NCBI GenBank assembly: GCA_964437945.1
Contig: CAYTJF010000163.1
Span: 1 to 13,815, forward strand
Origin: Granulosicoccus sp964437945
Lineage (GTDB): Bacteria > Pseudomonadota > Gammaproteobacteria > Granulosicoccales > Granulosicoccaceae
Direction of reading: 5' to 3'
Length of the DNA stretch: 13,815 nt
Shown one piece after another: positions 1-5,066 of the stretch. Under the pieces are notes generated by a model, which saw only the letters and a list, made by a program, of their open reading frames with translations, did not search any database and was not told the DNA's origin. The position numbers and the translations under genes were made by a program. The first letter of the stretch is position 1; each line of letters begins with the position of its first letter.

Positions 1-127
1 CCGGGTTGCCGTCCCGATTGTAGTCTGCTGTCCGGGGATCGATTGGCGAGTTATAGGCCCAGAGCAGGAACGCAGATGCGATTCCGGCGCCTGCCAGAAA
101 AGCCCTGACAATAAAATCATCAAGCAT
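1..127 (-). CDS. znuB: ZnuB-like zinc ABC transporter permease, N-terminal fragment (runs off the window)
   Basis: The ATG at 127-125 overlaps the end of znuC by 8 bases (ATGCTTGA), the tight arrangement expected for znuC-znuB. The first residues, MLDDFIVRAFLAGAGIA, match the usual start of ZnuB, the inner-membrane permease that pairs with the ZnuC ATPase. From about residue 18 the frame stays open to the window edge but reads AFLLWAYNSPIDP and then TADYNRDGNP. It does not continue with the conserved GPLG-FVVWRRM stretch that follows directly in ZnuB, and I do not find that stretch in the other two minus-strand frames either. The znuB assignment is therefore safe only for the first 17 or so codons. 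What follows could be a rearranged or broken gene, an assembly join, or a divergent permease. Confidence 0.5.
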   Translation of the reverse strand, partial: MLDDFIVRAFLAGAGIASAFLLWAYNSPIDPRTADYNRDGNP

Positions 128-884
128 CGTGGCTATGATCATGGTGGTGGTCATGGGTATGGTCGTGTTCGTGACTGTGATCATGATCGTGCCGGTAAAG
201 TGCCAACGCCCCTTCTGTTCCCAGTCCAAACAGAGCTCGATATTCAGGTGCAGCCGATACGATTGTTGGTGTACCTTCACAGCAAACGTGCCCATTGAGG
301 CACACCACACGATCTGATGCACTCATTACAACGTGTAAATCGTGACTCACCAACACAACCGCGCAACCCTGCTCGTTTCTCACTTGTTCAATCAAGCGAT
401 AAAAAGATGCCTCACCCTGCTGGTCTAAGCCTTGAGTCGCCTCATCAAGTATCAGAATATGAGGATCAACCAATAGCGCCTGAGTCAGTAATACGCGCTG
501 CAATTGTCCTCCAGACAATTGTGCGATCTGTGAGTTAAGCAAATTTGAAATACCTACCTGCTCTATCCACTTTTGTATGATCTTCGCATTGCACCTGGTG
601 CCTAATCGTAGAAAACGCATCACACTCATAGGCAGATTTGCATCAATGCTCAGACGTTGAGGCACATACCCGATTCTAAGCCCTGACCTACGATCAACTC
701 GACCAGCCGTTGGTTTTAAAGCACCAATTAGTATGCGCAGAAAGCTTGATTTCCCAGACCCGTTTGGCCCCAGCAATGTAACGATCTCCCGCTCGCCAAT
801 TTCAAAATCGATATCGTGAAGAACGACATCAGGGCCATAGTGAAGACAGACATTTCGTGTCGTTATCAAAGGCTGGGCTGGCAT
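120..884 (-). CDS. znuC: Zinc ABC transporter ATP-binding protein ZnuC with long His/Asp tail
   Basis: Cytoplasmic ATPase of the ZnuABC high-affinity zinc importer; it powers transport through ZnuB of zinc delivered by periplasmic ZnuA. The 254-residue protein has a complete ABC set: Walker A GPNGSGKS (39-46), Q-loop Gln76, signature LSGGQ (123-127), Walker B ILILDEAT (143-150) and switch His181. The length is close to that of E. coli ZnuC (about 250). The C-terminal 23 residues are extreme: from YRHDHDHSHEHD onward they contain 12 histidines alternating with acidic residues. E. coli ZnuC has a shorter His stretch at the same place. I infer zinc buffering or sensing for this tail. The gene is divergent from znuA, with a Zur operator in the shared upstream region. 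The ATG at 884 has a modest AGGA-type ribosome site. Confidence 0.95.
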   Translation of the reverse strand: MPAQPLITTRNVCLHYGPDVVLHDIDFEIGEREIVTLLGPNGSGKSSFLRILIGALKPTAGRVDRRSGLRIGYVPQRLSIDANLPMSVMRFLRLGTRCNAKIIQKWIEQVGISNLLNSQIAQLSGGQLQRVLLTQALLVDPHILILDEATQGLDQQGEASFYRLIEQVRNEQGCAVVLVSHDLHVVMSASDRVVCLNGHVCCEGTPTIVSAAPEYRALFGLGTEGALALYRHDHDHSHEHDHTHDHHHDHSHDA

Positions 885-1122
885 CAGGATTCATCCTGGC
901 ATTGATTACACACAGCACACAGGCTTACGACCGCACGCATCACACTACGCTTGCAACGCGTGTGATCGTGCTGAGTAAACGCTGGAACGCTTACAGTCGA
1001 CCGACCATGCTTTGCCTTGGGTGTAACAAGCTTGTGAGCTGATTCAGGTTTTACCATTGTAAAGTCAGACTGAGAGAAGATTGTTGCCAGAATAGCGACA
1101 GCACCAGTGCTCTGTCATCAAA

Positions 1123-1145
1123 TATAACAGTGTTACAATATAACA
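1123..1145. promoter_or_regulatory. Zur operator (zinc-responsive repressor binding site)
   Basis: The core TGTTACAATATAACA at 1131-1145 differs at one base from the palindromic gammaproteobacterial Zur consensus TGTTATAnTATAACA. A third half-site, TATAACA, lies at 1123-1129, one base before the core, giving three alternating half-sites. Zur with bound zinc represses znu genes, so this site probably shuts off both znuA (start 155 bases to the right) and znuC (start about 240 bases to the left) when zinc is sufficient. The assignment rests on the consensus match plus the divergent znu genes. Confidence 0.85.
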
Positions 1146-1204
1146 TAGCGCAGTAGCATCACGTCAGAAGGGATATTGCTGCCTGATACTGACTGTTCTT
1201 GCTG

Positions 1205-1255
1205 ATGCTGAACTTTCGTATGCTGATCTTTCGCATGCTGATCTTTCGCATGTAA
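1205..1255 (+). CDS. Possible 16-codon leader ORF within the znuA 5' repeat
   Basis: Reading from the ATG at 1205, the repeat array encodes MLNFRMLIFRMLIFRM followed by TAA at 1253-1255. Each repeat supplies another in-frame ATG, five in total. The ORF ends 44 bases before znuA, a position where a regulatory leader peptide could sit. Against it: there is no Shine-Dalgarno sequence before any of the ATGs, and a tandem repeat of 15 bp stays open easily once one unit lacks a stop. This may be a coincidence of the repeat rather than a translated peptide. Confidence 0.2.
   Translation: MLNFRMLIFRMLIFRM
1206..1250 (+). repeat. Three tandem copies of a 15-bp unit in the znuA leader
   Basis: Units lie at 1206-1220 (TGCTGAACTTTCGTA), 1221-1235 and 1236-1250 (both TGCTGATCTTTCGCA). 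The last two are identical and the first differs at two positions. A partial unit (TGCTGA) precedes at 1200-1205. The array lies about 60 bases downstream of the Zur operator and ends 49 bases before the znuA ATG, so it probably falls in the 5' untranslated region. The 15-bp period preserves a reading frame; see the micro-ORF entry. Confidence 0.9.
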
Positions 1256-1299
1256 GTGGATACGTAAAACAGCCAGGCACTTTACTATCGGATACACCC

Positions 1300-2343
1300 A
1301 TGCAGTTTCATCGTTTTTTCAATTTCACATGTGTACGGCAAATGGCTGTTGGTTTGCACCCAATACACCGTTTTTGTGGCAATTTGACGGGCGTTGCATG
1401 TGGCCTGCTGTTTAGCGTACCTATTGCGATCGCTGATACTGAAAAATTAATTATCGTCACAGATATCGCTCCAATACACTCATTGGTTAGCATGGTTATT
1501 GGCGAACAGACCGACGTAGAACTTCTGGTCCCACCCAGCCAATCACCTCACTCGTTTAGCCTTAAACCATCGCAAACACGCACCATTAATCAGGCAAATT
1601 TAATCGTCATATTGAGTAATGACTTCACCCCAATGCTCAGTAGACATTTAAAGTCAATTGATAATTCAGCTGTAGTGCTGGAACTATCCGGTTCCAGCGG
1701 TAACCATCAAATCAGTAAGCCTGGGCAAATTGAAAACGCCAAAGGCCTACAAAAAAACGGCGATCACAGCAATGATCACAATGTAATTCAAAGAGACGAT
1801 GACCAAGTCAGTCTGAATAACGCTGCAATGCAACGCTCAGATGATGCACACACATGGCTCAATCCGGAAAACGCCATAAAGTGGATCGATCGTATAGCCA
1901 ATACGGCTATTCAGTTAGATGAGAAGAATTCGGATATCTATAAAAGCAACGCTAGTCGTGCGAAAGCTGACTTAATGATGATGCATGAAAATTTTATATT
2001 GCAATTAACATCGGTGCGATCGGCTCACTATATTGTTTATCATGATGCTTACCGGCATTTTGCTCACAGTTATGGTCTGCAAGAGCCTATCGCCATTGCA
2101 CTGAGTGATGCACGCGTACCAGGCGCCAAAAAACTACGCGCAATGCGTGCAAAGGCCAAACAATCCCAATGTGTGTTCTCTGAATTACAGTATGACGATA
2201 CAATTGTAGACACGGTGACCGCAGGTTTGCCTGTCAAGCGCGCGACATTGGACCCCATAGGCGGCTCAGTGCCAATCGGACCAAACCATTACCCCCAAAC
2301 GATGCAGGCGCTGGTGGATAGCTTTGTTCATTGTCTAAACTAA
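1300..2343 (+). CDS. znuA: Periplasmic zinc-binding protein ZnuA
   Basis: Substrate-binding component of the ZnuABC importer; it captures zinc in the periplasm and hands it to ZnuB. The 347-residue product has a Sec signal whose hydrophobic core, GVACGLLFSVPIAIA, ends near residue 45. Conserved ZnuA landmarks are His60, His84 in PHSFSLKPS, His184 in AHTWLNP, His248 in YHDAY, and TLDPIG near 316-321. Cys291 and Cys345 match the C-terminal disulfide pair of E. coli ZnuA. The loop that is normally packed with His/Asp (about 150-170) has only three histidines. The n-region before the signal core is long. Met15 (ATG at 1342) is an alternative start, and neither start has a clear Shine-Dalgarno. 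The gene is probably Zur-repressed through the site at 1131-1145. Confidence 0.93.
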   Translation: MQFHRFFNFTCVRQMAVGLHPIHRFCGNLTGVACGLLFSVPIAIADTEKLIIVTDIAPIHSLVSMVIGEQTDVELLVPPSQSPHSFSLKPSQTRTINQANLIVILSNDFTPMLSRHLKSIDNSAVVLELSGSSGNHQISKPGQIENAKGLQKNGDHSNDHNVIQRDDDQVSLNNAAMQRSDDAHTWLNPENAIKWIDRIANTAIQLDEKNSDIYKSNASRAKADLMMMHENFILQLTSVRSAHYIVYHDAYRHFAHSYGLQEPIAIALSDARVPGAKKLRAMRAKAKQSQCVFSELQYDDTIVDTVTAGLPVKRATLDPIGGSVPIGPNHYPQTMQALVDSFVHCLN

Positions 2344-2365
2344 GCTAATCTATTTACAGAAACCG

Positions 2366-2387
2366 AGCATGCTAACTTCAGCACGCT
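2366..2387 (+). terminator. Weak stem-loop after znuA, possible terminator
   Basis: AGCATGCT (2366-2373) can pair with AGCACGCT (2380-2387) across a 6-base loop, with one A-C mismatch. The nearest T run (2401-2405, within AAAAAAATTTTT at 2394-2405) lies 14 bases beyond the stem, so this is not a canonical intrinsic terminator. The A/T tract may instead be bent DNA or part of the promoter for the next gene. Confidence 0.25.
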
Positions 2388-2427
2388 TACACGAAAAAAA
2401 TTTTTCCCGTTAGTTTTTACCATTAAT

Positions 2428-2433
2428 AAGGAG
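2428..2433 (+). promoter_or_regulatory. Strong Shine-Dalgarno that fixes a TTG start
   Basis: AAGGAG lies 7 bases before the TTG at 2441. The spacing is ideal and no other start codon is suitably placed, so the downstream small gene very probably begins with TTG. Confidence 0.8.
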
Positions 2434-2440
2434 AAAAACA

Positions 2441-2638
2441 TTGGATAAAAGGTTACTTGATATTCTGGTATGCCCAGCCACTAAAGGTAAGCTGGTCATG
2501 AAGGGAGATGAGCTATGGAGTCGCAGTGCGGGGCTTGCCTACCCAATTCAAAATGGTATACCTCAGATGGTTGAGGGTGAAGCAAGACCTTTGAGTAACG
2601 AAGAAATTGCTTCAATTAAAGATGAAAAGCTCGTTTGA
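2441..2638 (+). CDS. ycaR: Trm112-like small protein (YcaR/UPF0434 family)
   Basis: A 65-residue protein beginning MDKRLLDILVCPATKGKL, with AYPIQNGIPQMVEGEAR in the second half. This is the layout of E. coli YcaR and related Trm112-like proteins (small one-domain folds of about 60 residues). In zinc-binding members the first motif is CPxC; here the second cysteine is Thr14, and the later cysteines of E. coli YcaR are also absent, leaving only Cys11. Zinc binding is therefore unlikely by this motif. The start is TTG with an excellent AAGGAG site. It lies 97 bases after znuA on the same strand, but separate expression is likely. The cellular role of the family is not established. The gene symbol follows the E. 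coli homologue. Confidence 0.85.
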   Translation: MDKRLLDILVCPATKGKLVMKGDELWSRSAGLAYPIQNGIPQMVEGEARPLSNEEIASIKDEKLV

Positions 2639-2644
2639 GCAACC

Positions 2645-2667
2645 TGACCTGCCATTAAGGCAGGTCA
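2645..2667. terminator. Hairpin between convergent genes, probable terminator
   Basis: TGACCTGCC (2645-2653) and GGCAGGTCA (2659-2667) form a perfect 9-bp stem with an ATTAA loop. It starts 7 bases after the ycaR stop codon and 17 bases before the convergent minus-strand gene ends. T-richness after the stem is weak on both strands, so it may work with Rho or as an mRNA-stabilising end. Its position between two gene ends favours a bidirectional terminator. Confidence 0.6.
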
Positions 2668-2683
2668 AACTCAGGCTTTATAG

Positions 2684-3364
2684 TTAGTTTGCCAACTGTA
2701 CAGTTAGCACCTCTGATCTGGCTTCTAACCAGCCTTTTGACTTACCGCTAAAATTACGCATTTGCAAATACACTTTTTCATTGTCTGACAGTGTGCCCGA
2801 TAACGCTATTTGATTAGCATACTTTGTCCAGGCAGCTCCTTCAAAATCTTTACTGGCGCTAACACGATACTGATTGGGCTCACCGCTTACCGTTGGTGAC
2901 AAGGTTGTTGATCTCGTGTTTTCGTCGATCGCAATATCGGTAATCACAATAGTTGGAACACCGGGTCTGCTATCCGCCATTGAGCTTCCAGCGCGACAAC
3001 GTGGGCCAGGAACACCTTCAAGCAATCGAACCTGCTTCAACAGATTAAAAGAACGAGCCGGTTCAGTGATTCGCATACCTGTGAATCGATCCTTTGATAC
3101 CGTTACCAGCAATGGTACGTTAGGCACGTCAACCATAACTTTGCCCTGCGCGTCAGTGAAAGTGGCAGCAAACTGTTTATAGTTACCCTGCAGACCAATA
3201 CAGACTGCTGCACCCACAATCGCCTGATCATTCTCATCAACAACACGTACGCCGAATTTGGCAGCTTGCGCTGGCATAGCAAAAGAAAAAAGTGTTAGCG
3301 CCAATACAGCAAGAACAGGTTTGGCGGTTCCATTATAAAGCTTGAATTTTGTTTGCATTTTCAT
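2684..3364 (-). CDS. Exported protein with carboxypeptidase-regulatory-like and C-terminal beta-sandwich regions
   Basis: A 226-residue Sec-exported protein. The signal peptide runs from MKMQTKFKLYNG through the hydrophobic LAVLALTLFSFAM to a PAQA-A cleavage site. The first mature region, beginning FGVRVVDENDQAIVGAAVCIG, resembles the carboxypeptidase regulatory/transthyretin-like fold (strand, then a D-xx-xxP/V-GA turn, then strands; DAQGKVMVDVP fits). A linker with two cysteines (one in GPRCRAGSS) leads to a C-terminal part with the pattern YRVSASKDFEGAAWTKY and KVYLQMRNFSG, seen in fibronectin-III/Ig-like modules of cell-surface proteins. The start at 3364 is chosen because GGGGA precedes it and the signal peptide begins there; an in-frame ATG exists at 3388. 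No catalytic residues are visible. A binding or structural role outside the cytoplasm is inferred, and the partner is unknown. It lies downstream of the YcbK-like gene. Confidence 0.7.
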   Translation of the reverse strand: MKMQTKFKLYNGTAKPVLAVLALTLFSFAMPAQAAKFGVRVVDENDQAIVGAAVCIGLQGNYKQFAATFTDAQGKVMVDVPNVPLLVTVSKDRFTGMRITEPARSFNLLKQVRLLEGVPGPRCRAGSSMADSRPGVPTIVITDIAIDENTRSTTLSPTVSGEPNQYRVSASKDFEGAAWTKYANQIALSGTLSDNEKVYLQMRNFSGKSKGWLEARSEVLTVQLAN

Positions 3365-3522
3365 GCTGTTTTCCCCAACGACATCCATAAGCGCCTACCC
3401 GGAATTTGACCGGTTGTGCGCGACGGGACTATTTCATCGTATTGAGGAATAACAGGGTGGGACTTCAATCACAGAAGCCGAAGCTGATTTGTCGGCTGTG
3501 TAATAAACTTGACAAAAGAAGC

Positions 3523-4119
3523 TTAAGATCCGCTCCAGTTACGAACAGCGCCTGTGTCGATGTGCACAAAACCTGATGAGCCATAGTACCCCACCCCACC
3601 GGCATTCATACTGAGCGCAGCGAGACGCACTTGCTGTGCGGACCGTCCAGGCAGGCTCAGATCGAGCGCTCGTCCTTCCATGTGCAGACTGTATTTCGCC
3701 ACCCCGGTCGAACGCTTTCTCAATTTTGCGTTGGTTGCCTTGGTTCTGTAGCCAGACAACACGTGAATGCGTTCGTTTGAATCAAGCAAGCTATACAGGT
3801 TGTAAAGGTTGTCGATAAGTCTAATGTCCATATCGATGGTCTCGTCTGCGCGATGGTCACGCATCATGTGATCAATCTTCTGCAAACTCTCCGGAATGTA
3901 ACGTCCTTCAGACCAGTATACGACGTCCAATTGCTCCCAAGTATGGGTATTTACTAATCGCAATTCCTTATCGGGATCGAAAATAGGCGCAGTGAGCGCT
4001 GATGCAAAGCTGTTTGACGCTAAAGAACCTAACCCGGCAACAGCAGAAGCCGCCAGAGATTGCCGCAGAAATTGTCTGCGATTCTGGTTGTTTTTCGCAT
4101 GTTTGGTTGCTTGGCCCAT
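3523..4119 (-). CDS. YcbK-like (DUF882) M15-family peptidase, Tat-exported
   Basis: A 198-residue protein with a twin-arginine signal (NRRQFLRQS, Arg14-Arg15, then AVAGLGSLASNSFASA), so it is predicted to be folded in the cytoplasm and exported by Tat. The mature part matches the DUF882/YcbK branch of peptidase M15: SGYRT at 122-126, SLHMEGRALDL with His146 and Asp153, and FVHIDTG with His187. These give the His-Asp-His zinc set used by D-Ala-D-Ala metallopeptidases, so a peptidoglycan peptidase role is likely. The ATG at 4119 is preferred because AGGGA lies 5 bases upstream. The longer in-frame ATG at 4188 lies inside a 13-bp repeat array and would put 23 unlikely residues before the Tat motif. 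No associated L,D-transpeptidase gene is present nearby. Confidence 0.85.
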   Translation of the reverse strand: MGQATKHAKNNQNRRQFLRQSLAASAVAGLGSLASNSFASALTAPIFDPDKELRLVNTHTWEQLDVVYWSEGRYIPESLQKIDHMMRDHRADETIDMDIRLIDNLYNLYSLLDSNERIHVLSGYRTKATNAKLRKRSTGVAKYSLHMEGRALDLSLPGRSAQQVRLAALSMNAGGVGYYGSSGFVHIDTGAVRNWSGS

Positions 4120-4589
4120 TGGAATCCCTATCTGCACGTCCAGTTTCAAGTCCATTTCGATAAATCCGTTTTCAAAACCTATCTTCAAAACCTATCTTCT
4201 AAAAACCTATCTTCAAAATATTAAGTCTGGCATCGATTGAACACGCGCAATTGAAGGTTACGCGTACCAAACTGATCTTGATATTGTGCCATACCCATTC
4301 AAATAATTCGAGAGCTTGTGGATAGATATTGATCACAAAATATGCGTTTTTTGTCGCAGTAAGTACAAAAAATAAACAATATTAGGCGGGAATAACCCAG
4401 TCACAAAAGAGAGCGCCAACACTGTGTTTGAAACGCTAAACAGTTTGGTAGCTTATGCTTTATATTGCATTGTTGATATCTGTAAAAACTATGCTACTGA
4501 GTGTTTCTTGCAACAGTTTTAATCAGATTCAGGGAGACCACAGCCTTACCGCAAGGACTTAAAACAAGAGACTTTAAAGTCAGGGAACT
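4120..4589. other. Gap of 470 bases between greA and the YcbK-like gene
   Basis: No convincing gene was found on either strand. The part near the YcbK-like start holds its Shine-Dalgarno (4125-4129) and the 13-bp repeat array (4171-4211). The rest (4240-4589) is AT-rich and probably carries the promoter of the minus-strand YcbK-like gene and the end of the greA transcript. A 12-base perfect palindrome (GACTTTAAAGTC, 4570-4581) follows the greA stop, but it has no loop and no T run, so I do not call it a terminator. Confidence 0.6.
4171..4211 (-). repeat. Three tandem copies of a 13-bp unit upstream of the YcbK-like gene
   Basis: Plus-strand units are TTCAAAACCTATC at 4171-4183 and 4184-4196 (identical), and TTCTAAAAACCTATC at 4197-4211, which has a 2-base insertion. 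A partial copy (TTCAAAA) follows. In the sense of the downstream gene the unit is GATAGGTTTTGAA. The gene's own ribosome site reads GATAGGGATTCC, so the unit shares its GATAGG core. The array ends 52 bases upstream of the chosen ATG. Confidence 0.85.
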
Positions 4590-5066
4590 TCAAACATAGA
4601 GCACTTCAAGAATTTCGTATTCCAGCACGCCTTTGGGGGTAGTTACACCTACTTCATCGCCTTCCATCTTGCCAATCAGTGCCTTGGCAACTGGCGAACC
4701 AAATGAAATTCGCCCAGCTTTCAAATCTGCCTCATCATCGCCAACAATCTGGTAAGTCAATTTCTCTTCAGAATCGATATCCATCAGGGTGACCGTAGAC
4801 CCAAATATTACTTTTCCAGTTGGCTCCATACTAGTCACATCGATCACTTGAGCGTTAGAGAGCTTTGACTCTACTTCCTTGATTCGCCCTTCAATAAAGC
4901 TCTGTTCGTCTCTCGCGGCATGGTACTCGGCGTTCTCTTTCAAATCTCCATGCGCCCTGGCTTCTGCGATCGCTTCAATAACTTTGGGACGTCGATTTGA
5001 TTTAAGATCGGCTAATTCATCACGTAAACTTTCTTCACCACGTTTGGTTAGCGGGACTTTACTCAT
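4590..5066 (-). CDS. greA: Transcription elongation factor GreA
   Basis: Cleavage factor that enters the RNA polymerase secondary channel and stimulates trimming of backtracked RNA. At 158 residues it has the standard GreA length. The N-terminal coiled coil (about 1-75) carries the conserved tip EARAHGDLKENAEYHAARDEQ (split here at Asp41 and Glu44, the acidic pair that supports metal-dependent cleavage). The C-terminal FKBP-like part includes YQIVGDDEADLKAGRISFGS and SPVAKALIGKMEGDEV. Its ATG overlaps the carB stop in the sequence ATGA (5063-5066), so translation is probably coupled. carAB-greA is a familiar order in gammaproteobacteria. Confidence 0.97.
   Translation of the reverse strand: MSKVPLTKRGEESLRDELADLKSNRRPKVIEAIAEARAHGDLKENAEYHAARDEQSFIEGRIKEVESKLSNAQVIDVTSMEPTGKVIFGSTVTLMDIDSEEKLTYQIVGDDEADLKAGRISFGSPVAKALIGKMEGDEVGVTTPKGVLEYEILEVLYV

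Larger units (their letters stand above)
885..1299. other. Intergenic regulatory region between divergent znuC and znuA
   Basis: This 415-base stretch separates the two divergent zinc-uptake genes. It holds the Zur operator at 1131-1145 with an extra half-site at 1123-1129, and a 15-bp tandem repeat at 1206-1250. No convincing protein gene was found. A plus-strand open frame at 857-1042 starts inside znuC, has no recognisable domain or ribosome site, and was rejected. Promoters for both directions are expected near 1110-1170, overlapping the operator, but I could not place unambiguous -35/-10 pairs. The znuA start lacks a clear Shine-Dalgarno sequence. Confidence 0.7.

Noticed and set aside
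129..317. Plus-strand frame with Met/Val repeats opposite the znuC tail
   Set aside because: It is the complement of the His/Asp codon run of ZnuC (CAT/GAT read backwards gives ATG/ATC), so its odd composition is explained by the real gene.
857..1042. Plus-strand open frame of 61 codons with a signal-peptide-like start
   Set aside because: It begins inside znuC on the opposite strand, has no ribosome site or recognisable domain, and runs toward the Zur region. The hydrophobic stretch is short and probably accidental.
3476..3497. AGCCGA/TCGGCT stem-loop after the YcbK-like gene as a terminator
   Set aside because: The stem is only 6 bp with a 10-base loop and no T run follows on the minus strand.
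4120..4188. Longer YcbK-like start at 4188
   Set aside because: It lies inside the 13-bp repeat array, would place 23 unrelated residues ahead of the Tat signal, and the ATG at 4119 has a well-spaced AGGGA.
4320..4340. TGTGGATAGATATTGATCACA, a CRP-like or FNR-like palindrome
   Set aside because: The half-sites are spaced too widely for CRP (21 rather than 16 bases) and do not fit TTGAT-N4-ATCAA. Only short arms match.
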